A DNA stretch of 12,473 bases from Actinomycetes bacterium (GCA_023429855.1 JAEZDB010000312.1:1-12473); one strand, 5' to 3'. Positions 1 to 7,900 are shown, counted from the first letter of the stretch. Program-made: numbers and translations. Notes: generated by a model from the sequence alone, not told the origin.

Positions 1-1
1 G

Positions 2-85
2 CCGTACACCGCGCCGCAGCGGCCGACGGCGCCCGAGACGACGGAGCGCGAGCGGCGCGCGGCTAAGCTGCCGGTCTTCCCCTAG
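2..85 (+). CDS. 3' end of an unidentified gene (partial)
   Basis: This is the last 27 codons of a rightward gene that enters from the left edge. The reading frame beginning at base 2 gives a basic, Pro/Thr/Glu-rich tail ending in KLPVFP and a TAG stop. All but one of these codons end in G or C, as expected for a real gene here, and the other two forward frames lack this pattern. The stop (83-85) overlaps the stop of the leftward hydrolase (82-84) through the palindrome CTAG. The tail looks like a disordered C-terminus. Too little is present to name a family. Confidence 0.6.
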   Translation, partial: PYTAPQRPTAPETTERERRAAKLPVFP

Positions 86-1089
86 CTGGCCAGGTGCGCG
101 TCGACGAAGCGGCCGATGTCCTTCGCCGTCTGGCGGGCCGCTTTGAGCGTGCCGATCGCGGTCCACGCGTGTGGGGCGCCCGGGTGCTCGTGCAGGTAGG
201 CGGAGGCGCCGCCGGCGCGGTAGGCGTCGGCGAGCAGTTCCGCGTCTGAGCGCAGCACCTCGACGCGCGACACGTCGATGCGCATCGGCGGCATCTCGGC
301 GGTGTAGGTGCCGTGCGCGGGGGAGAGGAGCGGGTCGTCGGTCGCGACGCCGGCCTGCTTGGCCAGCCAGGCGCCGCAGTGTGCGATCACGCCGGGTCCG
401 AACATCACCTCGGAGTCGACGTTCTCGCGGTGGGAAGGTCCGCTGCAGCTCAGGTCGACCCAGGGCGAGATGACGAACGCCGCGGCGGGCATCGGCAGCT
501 CGAGCGCGACGATCCGCTGGAGCAGCGCGGCGACGAGCGAGCCTCCAGCTGAGTCGCCTCCGAGCGCGATCTTCGCCGGGTCGGTGCCAGAGTCGATCAG
601 ATGGCGGTAGCCGTCGACGGCGTCGTCGACCCACGCCGGGAACTGCACCTCAGGCGCCATGCGGTAGTCGACCGAGAGCGCCTCGCAGCGCGACGCGCGC
701 ATGAACCGCGAGATCGCGCCGATGTGCGTCTCGGTGGAGCCGCGCAGGAACGCGCCGCCGTGGAAGTACAAGATCACGTGGCCCTCCCGCGACTGCGGCA
801 CCCGCAGGCGCTCGGCCGTGCAGTGCGGCAGCTGCATCAGTTCGCGCTGCAGATCGCGCGGGGCCGGGTCCATGATGCGCTGCGTTCGGGTCATCGCGAC
901 GCGGGTGCGCTCGATCGACCGCAGGCTGTACGACGGCGCCTTGCGCTTCGGGTCGGGGTGCGCGGGGTAGACGCCGCCGCGGTCACGCTGCAGCGCTCGG
1001 TCGATCACGAACCCCGGGAGCGGCGGGCGCCACGTGGGCGCGCGGCGCGTAACGGCCACGGAGAGCGACTGCGGCGAGGGGAGGCGCAT
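82..1089 (-). CDS. alpha/beta-hydrolase, HSL-family esterase/lipase
   Basis: This 335-residue protein is a serine hydrolase of the hormone-sensitive-lipase type (alpha/beta hydrolase fold 3), likely to cleave short or medium acyl or aryl esters in the cytoplasm. The oxyanion-hole motif HGGAF lies at residues 110-114. The nucleophile elbow GDSAGG is at 178-183, with Ser180 as nucleophile. Asp282 in a SDAELLADA context and His307 in GAPHAW complete a plausible catalytic triad. The length fits the family. The first 60 or so residues are basic and poorly conserved, so an internal start (for example Met66) cannot be excluded; ATG 1089 has no strong ribosome binding site. There is no signal peptide. 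It is divergent from the lipoprotein gene at 1226, and its stop overlaps that of the convergent neighbour. The substrate cannot be told from sequence. Confidence 0.9.
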   Translation of the reverse strand: MRLPSPQSLSVAVTRRAPTWRPPLPGFVIDRALQRDRGGVYPAHPDPKRKAPSYSLRSIERTRVAMTRTQRIMDPAPRDLQRELMQLPHCTAERLRVPQSREGHVILYFHGGAFLRGSTETHIGAISRFMRASRCEALSVDYRMAPEVQFPAWVDDAVDGYRHLIDSGTDPAKIALGGDSAGGSLVAALLQRIVALELPMPAAAFVISPWVDLSCSGPSHRENVDSEVMFGPGVIAHCGAWLAKQAGVATDDPLLSPAHGTYTAEMPPMRIDVSRVEVLRSDAELLADAYRAGGASAYLHEHPGAPHAWTAIGTLKAARQTAKDIGRFVDAHLAS

Positions 1090-1225
1090 CGGTCAGACGC
1101 TAGCGCGGGTCGAAGGTGAGGCGGCGTCCTGCGGGTTTCTGCGGGCTGGACTGCGTGGAGCTGCGGATGGCGAGTGGTCGGTGGCGGAGGAGGATGAAAT
1201 CCCACCAGCCGACCCTCGGAGCCCC

Positions 1226-1732
1226 ATGCTGTACCCCTCCCGCGCGACGCTCTCTACCGCCGCCGTCGCGTTCGCGTTTGTCCTTGCGAGCTGCGGCGAT
1301 TCGAAGGAGGCCGCCGGCGGCGAAACGCCCACAAAGGAGTCCACTCCGGCGGTCGAGCCCCAGACGCTGACGAAGGCGGAGCTGATCGCGGAGGGCGACA
1401 AGATCTGCAAGGAGATGCGGACCGCCGTCTCGGAGATCGAAGACGGTGAGACGCCGCAGGCCATCGCGGGCAGCGTGGGCAAGACCATCACCGCCTACGA
1501 GGCCATGCTCGCCGACCTCCAAGCCCTCGCGCCGCCGCAGGAACTCGCCGACGACTACCAGGCTTGGCTCGACGCCAACGACGAGTACAAGGCGCTGCTC
1601 GCGCAGTTCAAGACCGTCGCCGCCGACAACGACGAGGCGGCCGGCGAGCAGCTTCAGCCCAAGATGAACGCGCAGACCGAGAAGCTCACGTCGATGTCGA
1701 AAGCGATCGGCTTCAAGGTCTGCACCCAGTAA
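1226..1732 (+). CDS. small secreted lipoprotein with two conserved-looking cysteines
   Basis: This 168-residue protein is predicted to be exported and lipid-anchored. ATG 1226 was chosen because it places a signal peptide directly at the N-terminus: Arg6, a hydrophobic stretch at 11-21 and the lipobox LASC at 20-23, with Cys23 as the acylated residue. GGAG at 1218-1221 is a close ribosome binding site. Longer in-frame starts would bury the signal in an acidic leader. A Gly/Thr/Pro/Glu-rich linker (24-46) is followed by a mainly helical domain. That domain has Cys61 near its start (DKIC) and Cys166 near its end (KVCTQ), which probably form a disulfide, plus an ALAPPQEL..DYQAWL motif. Similar small lipoproteins seem common in Thermoleophilia (remembered, not searched). 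The function is unknown; it has no catalytic motif and may bind a ligand or a partner. Confidence 0.85.
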   Translation: MLYPSRATLSTAAVAFAFVLASCGDSKEAAGGETPTKESTPAVEPQTLTKAELIAEGDKICKEMRTAVSEIEDGETPQAIAGSVGKTITAYEAMLADLQALAPPQELADDYQAWLDANDEYKALLAQFKTVAADNDEAAGEQLQPKMNAQTEKLTSMSKAIGFKVCTQ

Positions 1733-1759
1733 CCGCGCGCCGATAGGCGTCTCCCGGGA

Positions 1760-1801
1760 GCGCTCGAAGGAGGGCGGCTGTGCACGGCCTCCTTCGAGCG
1801 C
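1760..1801. terminator. bidirectional terminator-like hairpin
   Basis: A perfect 14-bp inverted repeat (GCGCTCGAAGGAGG at 1760-1773, complement at 1788-1801) surrounds a 14-base loop. It sits between the convergent ends of the lipoprotein gene (1732) and the leftward ectodomain gene (1844). Position and stem strength fit a terminator for both. There is no T-tract on either strand, so it would be an atypical or Rho-assisted terminator of the kind usual in high-G+C actinobacteria. Confidence 0.7.
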
Positions 1802-1843
1802 CGTCGAAGGTCTGAGCCTCGCAGCACTTCCGGAGGCATACCG

Positions 1844-3433
1844 CTACGGCCCGGCCGTCTGCTCGTAGCTGCCGGCGTTGTCCTTGCGGGTGATCGTGCC
1901 GCCGGGCCTTTTCACGTCGCAGCGCGTGGGGGTGCGCGTGGGCCACGGCACTTGGACCCGCGTCGGCCTGCCCGACGCATCGAACCACACGATTGACTCA
2001 GGACGCTTGTCTGGCGGTCGCCGCAGAGCGAGCAGCTCACCAGCCCGGAGCGTTGTGACGCCGCCGCCACGTTGACGGACGCTGACGCGAACAGCCCCGG
2101 GCGGCGTGAGCGCCCAGACGAACGTGACCTGCCCGCCGGCTGGGCCCTTGGCGCAGGCCACAGCTTCGGCAAACGGGCGCTTCCAACGGGCCTGGCCGAA
2201 CTTGCACTGCGTGAAGATCCGCGCACCGAGCATGCAGAACAGGTCGCCGCCGTCGGCGACATCGGTGTCGCGCGGCATGGCGCCCGGGGCGATCCAGACG
2301 TCGCCGGTGCCGCCCCCGACGACCTTGAGCTTGCGGCTGGCGCGGAACTGCAGCCGACTGAATCGGGTGCGCTCGGTTCGAAGTCTGCGCGGCACGGCAT
2401 CCCCGGCTGCGCGCCGGCGTGTAAACGCAGCAATCCAGCGGCGCTGGGCGGCATTGGTGCCGCGGACGGGTGGAGCGTCGCGTGAGATGTGGCGCCGGTA
2501 CTTCCAGCCCTCGCGCTCGCCGCGCTCGATCAGCTCCGTCAGCTCGTCCCCCCCGAGGAGCTCGATCGTTCCGTCGGTGACGCCGTGCGGCACGAACTGG
2601 TCGGCGAACACCACCTGAGGTCGGCGTTTGCCCTGCGGGATCTTCACGTCGGCTGCCCAGAGCACGAGGTCGATTTCAGCCGGATAGCGCGCGACCTGTC
2701 GTTGCTCGGCGGGGGAGAGCCCCTCTGGAGACCGATCGACGGGCATCCGCAGTCGCTCGGCCGACGGGGCCATCGCCTGCGGCACGCCCGATGCTCCCCA
2801 TCGAACCACAGGAGCTGGGCCGTCAGCACTCGTGATCCCGTAGACCAGCATCCGGGTTGGCGGGTCGGTCTCGATCGGGATGCAGCGACGCTTCTTGAAG
2901 TTCATGCGGCAGCGGCTGCCTTGCAGGTCGCCGTCGAGCGGTCTGGCCATCGCCCAAGTGGTGCCCGGGCGTTCCGGGTCGATCAAGGCCTCGGCGATCT
3001 CTTCGTTGTCAGCGCACATCACGCCGTTCTGCGGCGCGTTACCAGGACTGCTCGGACTCGGCTTTGCGTCTGGGTTTGTCCGTGGGTCACGAGGGCCGCC
3101 GGTCATGCAGATCTGCCCGAGCCGATTCCTGGAGACCTGCGCCATCCATGCGGGAGCATCGCCGGGCGCCTGCACGCTGATCACTGAGGTCGTCGCGAGC
3201 CGCGGGTTCTCCTGGGCCATCCGGTCGAGGTTCATGTAGGCAAAGGGCCCAACCTCGGCGACGCGAGCGACCGCCACACTCGTGCCTAGGCCAGCGACCA
3301 GCGCCGCGACGAGCGGCCAGCCGTGCAGCCACCGGCGGCGTCGAGCCCGGGCAGCGCCGTCAAGCTTGCGTGCGGCTGCAACGAGCTGCTCCTCGAGTTC
3401 GGGCAGCAGCGTGGTCTCGGTCTTGCGGCTCAT
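1844..3433 (-). CDS. one-pass membrane protein with duplicated ectodomain, candidate regulator of the adjacent ECF sigma factor
   Basis: This 529-residue protein starts at ATG 3433, which overlaps the sigma-factor stop as ATGA; the overlap favours this start over an in-frame one 26 codons upstream. The N-terminus (1-37) is a short cytoplasmic segment with a probable amphipathic helix, LLPELEEQLVAAARKL (9-24), and an Arg cluster at 30-34. One membrane segment follows at about 39-58. The rest (about 60-529) should lie outside the cell. Two regions look related: about 84-215, with AWMAQ..GQIC and a YGIT strand, and about 362-488, with VWIAP..DLFC and a WALT strand. Eight ectodomain cysteines (109, 140, 175, 184, 400, 410, 427, 505) could form disulfides. 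Its position is that of an anti-sigma factor, but there is no HxxxCxxC zinc motif and little cytoplasmic domain. More A/T-ending codons appear than in metH. The sigma-binding role is inference. Confidence 0.75.
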   Translation of the reverse strand: MSRKTETTLLPELEEQLVAAARKLDGAARARRRRWLHGWPLVAALVAGLGTSVAVARVAEVGPFAYMNLDRMAQENPRLATTSVISVQAPGDAPAWMAQVSRNRLGQICMTGGPRDPRTNPDAKPSPSSPGNAPQNGVMCADNEEIAEALIDPERPGTTWAMARPLDGDLQGSRCRMNFKKRRCIPIETDPPTRMLVYGITSADGPAPVVRWGASGVPQAMAPSAERLRMPVDRSPEGLSPAEQRQVARYPAEIDLVLWAADVKIPQGKRRPQVVFADQFVPHGVTDGTIELLGGDELTELIERGEREGWKYRRHISRDAPPVRGTNAAQRRWIAAFTRRRAAGDAVPRRLRTERTRFSRLQFRASRKLKVVGGGTGDVWIAPGAMPRDTDVADGGDLFCMLGARIFTQCKFGQARWKRPFAEAVACAKGPAGGQVTFVWALTPPGAVRVSVRQRGGGVTTLRAGELLALRRPPDKRPESIVWFDASGRPTRVQVPWPTRTPTRCDVKRPGGTITRKDNAGSYEQTAGP

Positions 3434-3987
3434 CCCTGGGCCTCCTCGAGGCTCTGGCGCAATGAGCCCAGTCCCCGGCTCACGCGTTTGCGGATCACGC
3501 TCTCCGAACATCCGAGCGCAGCGGCGAGGTCTTCGTAGGCGTGGTCACCGAGCACGCGCCCGGTGATGGCGGCGGCTTGCTCGTCCGGCAGCCGGGCCAG
3601 CGAGGCCAGCGCCGGCCCCGCTGCCTCGTCGATCGCGCGTAGCGCTTGGTCGTCGAGTGAGATCGGCTCCATGCCGAGCCGACGACGGGTCTCGTCCTCG
3701 ACGCGGCCGGTCTCGAGACTGCGCGCCAGGACGTTGCGGGCGATCCCGAACAGCCATGCTCGCGCGTCACCACGCGACGAATCGAACGTTCCTCGCCCGC
3801 GCAGTGCGCGCGCAAAGGTCTCGGCCGCGAGGTCGGCAGCCAGCTCGGCCTGCCCGGTCCGCTTGCGCAGCCACCCGATCAGCACCGGCGCGTGACGCCG
3901 ATAGAACGCCCCGAACGCCTCAGCGTCCCCCGCCAGCAGCGTGGCGTCGTCAGCCCTCTCCAGGCTTCGTGTGCGGCGCGTCATCAC
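3430..3987 (-). CDS. ECF-type RNA polymerase sigma factor (sigma-70 family)
   Basis: This 185-residue protein is a minimal group IV sigma factor containing only regions 2 and 4. Region 2 spans about 24-90. It includes DLAAETFARAL (52-62), which contacts the polymerase clamp, and ARAWLFGIARNVLA (75-88), which covers the -10-recognition part. An acidic and flexible linker leads to region 4 at about 132-182. That region has LPDEQAAAI and the helix-turn-helix YEDLAAALGCSESVIRKRVSR (151-171), which would read the -35 element. There is no C-terminal SnoaL or other extension. Translation may begin at GTG 3987 or the next codon, ATG 3984; neither has a strong ribosome binding site. The stop overlaps the start of the membrane protein gene by 4 bases, so the two are probably translationally coupled and the partner likely controls this factor. 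Target promoters are unknown. Confidence 0.93.
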   Translation of the reverse strand: MMTRRTRSLERADDATLLAGDAEAFGAFYRRHAPVLIGWLRKRTGQAELAADLAAETFARALRGRGTFDSSRGDARAWLFGIARNVLARSLETGRVEDETRRRLGMEPISLDDQALRAIDEAAGPALASLARLPDEQAAAITGRVLGDHAYEDLAAALGCSESVIRKRVSRGLGSLRQSLEEAQG

Positions 3988-4003
3988 CCATTACTTGTCG
4001 AGC

Positions 4004-4057
4004 CGAAGCCGCTTTGTGACCGGCCAACCACGAAGCCGCACCTAGGCCTCGCTTCGG
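4004..4057. repeat. short direct and inverted CGAAGC repeats upstream of the sigma gene
   Basis: CGAAGCCGC occurs at 4004-4012 and again at 4031-4039, 27 bases apart. The inverted form GCTTCGG lies at 4051-4057. They fall within 75 bases upstream of the sigma-factor start, where an operator or promoter would be expected. The copies are short and G+C-rich, so chance is a real alternative. Confidence 0.3.
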
Positions 4058-4113
4058 AGTCCACGAATGCTCCAAGACCCACTCAGCTCGTGGAAGAAGC
4101 GTCGACCAGCAGA

Positions 4114-4137
4114 GCCACCGCCGACATCGCCGGTGGC
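4114..4137. terminator. small hairpin downstream of metH
   Basis: GCCACCG (4114-4120) pairs with CGGTGGC (4131-4137) around a 10-base loop. In the leftward direction it lies just beyond the long inverted repeat after metH and before the sigma gene. The sequence after it on that strand is pyrimidine-rich but has no T-run. It could contribute to ending metH transcription. Confidence 0.3.
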
Positions 4138-4139
4138 CA

Positions 4140-4257
4140 GCGGCAGGGGAGGGTGTCCCTTCCTCAGCGGATCGGCGGCCCGCTGTACGGTTCCGGCCGC
4201 CAGGCCGTAACCGGACCGCGGGAACGCAGCAGAGGAAGGGACACCCTCCCCTGCCGC
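4140..4257. repeat. 118-bp element with 26-bp perfect terminal inverted repeats
   Basis: The left arm (4140-4165, beginning GCGGCAGGGGAGGGTG) and the right arm (4232-4257) are perfect reverse complements over 26 bases and enclose 66 bases. The inner part has its own 7-bp repeat, GGCGGCC (4174-4180) with GGCCGCC (4195-4201). The element begins 10 bases after the metH stop. It has no open reading frame of note. No flanking target-site duplication is evident. It could be a MITE-like non-autonomous element, a palindromic intergenic repeat, or a strong cruciform/terminator structure. The arms are long and perfect while the interior is not, which is unusual for a simple terminator. Confidence 0.75.
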
Positions 4258-4267
4258 GTTGACCCAC

Positions 4268-7200
4268 CTACGACGCCGAAGGAGCCTCAGCGGCCGCCGC
4301 GCCCGACTCGTCTTCGACGGCGCCCTCGTTCACATCGTCGCTCTCGAGGAGCTCGGTGCGGATGAGAGTCGCGTCGCGCGAGGTGCCGCGGATGATCTCG
4401 TCGGGCGAGCCGTTCGGCAGGAAGCGGCCGTTGCGCATGCCGTAGTAGATCGACTGCGGGTGGTGCACGACCATCGCGAGGGTCGACTGCTCCGGCACCG
4501 GCGAGTAGCCGTCGGTGATCGACATGCCGATCTGCGCGAAGTCGAGCAGCTTCTCGACCTTGAGGTGCTCGGACTGGTCTGGCACGGCCGGGTAGCCCCA
4601 GGAGAGGCGGCGGCCCTGCGTCTCGGGGATCCCGAACCAGTTCCTGACCTTCCAGTGCAGCCACTCCGAGAGGCCCTCGGCGGTCTGCACGCCGAGGCCG
4701 TGGACGAAGAGCTGCTCGGCGAACTCGCCGTCGGCCTCGAGCTTGGCCATCAGGTCGGTCACCTCGGAGCCGACGGTCAGCGCCTGCACGGCGATCACGT
4801 CGAGCTCGTCGGGAGCCGAGCCGTCTTCCTTGGCCGGACGGAAGAAGTCGGCGGTCGCGATGCGGTCGCCCTTCTGCTGGCGCGGCGTGATGAAGCGCGT
4901 CAGCTCGGTCTTGCGGTCTTCCGGGTCGAGCACGACGACGTCGTTGCCGTCGGCGTAGCACGGGAAGAAGCCGATGAGCGCGCGCGGGTGCAGGTAGGTC
5001 TGCTCCTTCCACATGCGCTCGAGCTTCGGCCGGAACCCCTCGATCGGCTCGCCGTCGGGGTCGACGTCGCCCTCGACGAGCTTCGTCCACGCGTCGCCCT
5101 TGATGCCGCGGCCACCCCAGTGGAGCTTGAACAGCACGTGCGTGTCGAGGTGGCGGTACAGCTCGTCCATGTCGACCGGGATCTCCTGCACGCCCCAGAA
5201 CGGCGGGGTGGGCACCGGCGCGTTGGGGTCGACGGGCGAGCGGACCGACGCGTCGGTCGTGGGCGGCAGGTCCTCGACGACCTCGACCTTGTTGCGCTGC
5301 TTGAGCGCGCCTTCGAACGTCTTCTCCATCAGGGCCTTGCGGTCGTCTTCCTCGACGAGCTGGTCCATCACGTTCAGGCCCTCGAACGCGTCCTTGCAGT
5401 AGTACGCGCCGGCCTCGTAGACGGTGTCGTCGGCTTTGCCGTTGACGTAGATCGCGCGGTTCACGAACGCGCGGTTGATCGCCGCGCCGCCGAGGAGCAC
5501 GGGATAGGAGTGGCCTTGCTTGCGCAGCTCCTGTAGCGCCAGCGGCATCTGCTTGGAGGTGCTCACGAGGAGCGCCGAGAGGCCGATCGCGTCGGCGTCG
5601 TGCTCGACGGCCGCGTCGATGATCGTCTGCACCGGCACCTGCTTGCCGAGGTCGATCACGGTGTAGCCGTTGTTCGTGAGGATGGTGTTCACGAGCGACT
5701 TGCCGATGTCGTGCACGTCGCCGAAGACGGTGGCGAGGACGACCTTGCCCTTCGTGTAGTCGGCGGTGCGCTCGAGGTAGTTCTCCAGCTGCGCGACGGC
5801 CTTTTTCATGACCTCGGCCGACTGCAGCACGAACGGCAGGATCAGCTCGCCGGCGCCGAACTTGTCGCCGACCTCCTTCATCGCCGGCAGCAGCACGTCG
5901 TTGAGGGTCGGGACGGCGCCGATCTTCTCGACCGACTTGTCGATCCAGGCCTCGACGCCCTCCTTCTTGCGGCGCAGGATGTGCCAGTGGAGCGCCTCTT
6001 CGGGCGTCATGTCGGCGGTGGGATCGGCCTTCTCCTCGACGGCGTCGGCCGCGCCCTTGGACTCGAAGTGCGCGATGAACCGCTCGAGGGCGTCCTCGCG
6101 CGTGTTCCACACGAGGTCGTTGGCGAGCTCCTTCTCCACGTCGTCGATCTCGCCGTACGGCGTGATGTGGTTCGGGTTGACCATCGCGAGGTCAAGTCCG
6201 GCCTCGACGCAGTGGTGCAGGAAGACGGAGTTCAGCACGGCGCGGGCAGCGAGGCCGACGCCGAACGACACGTTCGACACGCCGAGGCTCGTCTTCACGC
6301 CCGGGAGCGCCTTCTTGACCTCGCGGATGCCGTTGATCGTCTCGATGGCCGACGGCTTCCACTCGTCGTCGCCCGTGGTGAGCGTGAACGTGAGCACGTC
6401 GTAGATCAGCAGCTCGGGATCGAGGCCGTACTCGCCGACGGCGATGTCGTAGATCACCTTGGCGACCTCGACCTTGCGCTCGGCCGTCTTCGCCATGCCG
6501 ACCTCGTCGATCGTCAGGGCGATCAGCGCCGCGCCGTGGTCGATGACCATCGGCATGACCGTGTCCATCTTGGCCCGGCCGGCTTCGAGGTTGACCGAGT
6601 TCACGATCGCGCGACCGGGAATCTGGTCGAGCGCCATCGAGATGACCTCAGGCTCGGTCGAGTCGATCTGGATCGGCGCGGCCTGCGTGAGCGAGACGCG
6701 CTTGGCGACCTCGCGCATCTGCTCGTCCTCGTCGGTCCGCTCGGTGAGGGCGACGCAGAGGTCGAGCACGTGGGCGCCGCCCTCGACCTGGTCGGTCGCG
6801 ACCTGCAGGATGCCGTCGTAGTCGTCGGCCAGGAGCATCTCCTTGGCCGCGCGCGAGCCCTGCGAGTTCACGCGCTCGCCGACCATCGTCGGCGCAGGCG
6901 TCTGCACCAGGTCGATCGCGTTGATCATCGAGCTGACCTTCGGCGCGCGCTTCTTCGGGCGCGGCTTCGGCTTGAGGTCGGCAACGGCCTCGGCCATCGC
7001 CTTGATGTGCTCCGGCGTCGTGCCGCAGCAGCCGCCGACGATGCCGACCCCGAAGTCCTGCACGAACTCCCGCAGCGCTGGCGCGAGCTCTTCGGGCGTC
7101 TCCGGGAAGATCGTCTCGCCGTCGTCGCCCTGGATCGGCAGGCCGGCGTTGGGGATGCAGTGGATCGGCACCGACGCGTTCTCGCCGAGGAAGCGGATCG

Positions 7201-7900
7201 CGTCGCGCATGTCGCCCGGGCCGGTCGAGCAGTTCAGGCCGATGACGTCGACCTTGAGCGCTTCGAGCGTAGTGAGGACCGCGTCGATGTCGGTCCCCAG
7301 CAGCATCTTGCCGCCGTTGGGGAGCAGCGAGACCGACGTCTGGATCGGCTTGAAGACGTTCGCCTCCTTCATCGCCTCGCGGGCGCCGAAGACGGCCGCC
7401 TTGACCTCGAGGATGTCTTGCGCGGTCTCGATGATGATGAGGTCGGCGCCGCCCTCCAGCAGCCCGGCGGACTGCTCGCGGAACACCTCGACGAGCTCGC
7501 GGAAGCGGATCTTGCCGAGGGTCGGGTCGTCGGACGCGGGCAGGAAGCCGGTCGGGCCGATCGAGCCGGCGACGAAGCGGTCCTCGCCGACCGCGCGGCG
7601 GGCGATGCGGCACGCCTCGACGTTGATCTCGCGCAGGTGGTCCTCGAGCCCCCACTCTTCGAGCTTCAGGCGGCTGGCCTGGAAGGTGTCGGTCTCGACG
7701 ACCTCTGCACCAGCCTCGGCCATGGTGCGGTGCAGCCGCTCGATGATGTCGGGGCGGTTAAGGACGAGGACCTCATGCGCGCGCCCGGGGAGCTTGTAGT
7801 CGTCCTCGAGAGAGAGGTCCCACGCCTCGAGCGTGGCGCCCATGCCGCCGTCGAAGACGACGATGTGGTCGGCAACTGCGGCAAGAAAATCACGGCTCAC
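4268..7900 (-). CDS. metH: cobalamin-dependent methionine synthase
   Basis: This 1210-residue cytoplasmic enzyme moves a methyl group from methyltetrahydrofolate to homocysteine through cobalamin, making methionine. The homocysteine domain (about 1-308) has the zinc ligands Cys224 in GLNCSTGP and Cys291-Cys292 in GGCCGTTPEHI. The pterin domain (about 325-600) opens with GERVNSQGS. The cap (about 632-715) and B12 domain (718-850) follow, with DVHDIGK at 728-734, where His730 is the lower cobalt ligand. Thr781 sits where Ser is usual in the Asp-His-Ser relay. The reactivation domain (about 895-1185) has RRLSWGYPAVPD and HHPQSIYYG, so SAM-dependent repair should be intact. An Ala/Glu/Ser-rich tail follows. 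GTG 7900 was chosen because homology starts at once (DHIVVFDGGMGATLE); upstream sequence in frame is the promoter hairpin. No ribosome binding site is visible, so the mRNA may be leaderless. Length is close to the 1227 residues of E. coli MetH. Confidence 0.97.
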   Translation of the reverse strand: MSRDFLAAVADHIVVFDGGMGATLEAWDLSLEDDYKLPGRAHEVLVLNRPDIIERLHRTMAEAGAEVVETDTFQASRLKLEEWGLEDHLREINVEACRIARRAVGEDRFVAGSIGPTGFLPASDDPTLGKIRFRELVEVFREQSAGLLEGGADLIIIETAQDILEVKAAVFGAREAMKEANVFKPIQTSVSLLPNGGKMLLGTDIDAVLTTLEALKVDVIGLNCSTGPGDMRDAIRFLGENASVPIHCIPNAGLPIQGDDGETIFPETPEELAPALREFVQDFGVGIVGGCCGTTPEHIKAMAEAVADLKPKPRPKKRAPKVSSMINAIDLVQTPAPTMVGERVNSQGSRAAKEMLLADDYDGILQVATDQVEGGAHVLDLCVALTERTDEDEQMREVAKRVSLTQAAPIQIDSTEPEVISMALDQIPGRAIVNSVNLEAGRAKMDTVMPMVIDHGAALIALTIDEVGMAKTAERKVEVAKVIYDIAVGEYGLDPELLIYDVLTFTLTTGDDEWKPSAIETINGIREVKKALPGVKTSLGVSNVSFGVGLAARAVLNSVFLHHCVEAGLDLAMVNPNHITPYGEIDDVEKELANDLVWNTREDALERFIAHFESKGAADAVEEKADPTADMTPEEALHWHILRRKKEGVEAWIDKSVEKIGAVPTLNDVLLPAMKEVGDKFGAGELILPFVLQSAEVMKKAVAQLENYLERTADYTKGKVVLATVFGDVHDIGKSLVNTILTNNGYTVIDLGKQVPVQTIIDAAVEHDADAIGLSALLVSTSKQMPLALQELRKQGHSYPVLLGGAAINRAFVNRAIYVNGKADDTVYEAGAYYCKDAFEGLNVMDQLVEEDDRKALMEKTFEGALKQRNKVEVVEDLPPTTDASVRSPVDPNAPVPTPPFWGVQEIPVDMDELYRHLDTHVLFKLHWGGRGIKGDAWTKLVEGDVDPDGEPIEGFRPKLERMWKEQTYLHPRALIGFFPCYADGNDVVVLDPEDRKTELTRFITPRQQKGDRIATADFFRPAKEDGSAPDELDVIAVQALTVGSEVTDLMAKLEADGEFAEQLFVHGLGVQTAEGLSEWLHWKVRNWFGIPETQGRRLSWGYPAVPDQSEHLKVEKLLDFAQIGMSITDGYSPVPEQSTLAMVVHHPQSIYYGMRNGRFLPNGSPDEIIRGTSRDATLIRTELLESDDVNEGAVEDESGAAAAEAPSAS

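Noticed and set aside
1194..1370. ATG at 1194 with AGGAGG just upstream as a gene start
   Set aside because: It opens an Arg/Pro/Ser-rich frame overlapping the lipoprotein in another frame; the lipoprotein signal peptide at 1226 is the better supported product.
3988..4267. A small gene in the gap between the sigma factor and metH
   Set aside because: Frames here have no coding-like codon pattern, no ribosome binding site and run through the long inverted repeat.
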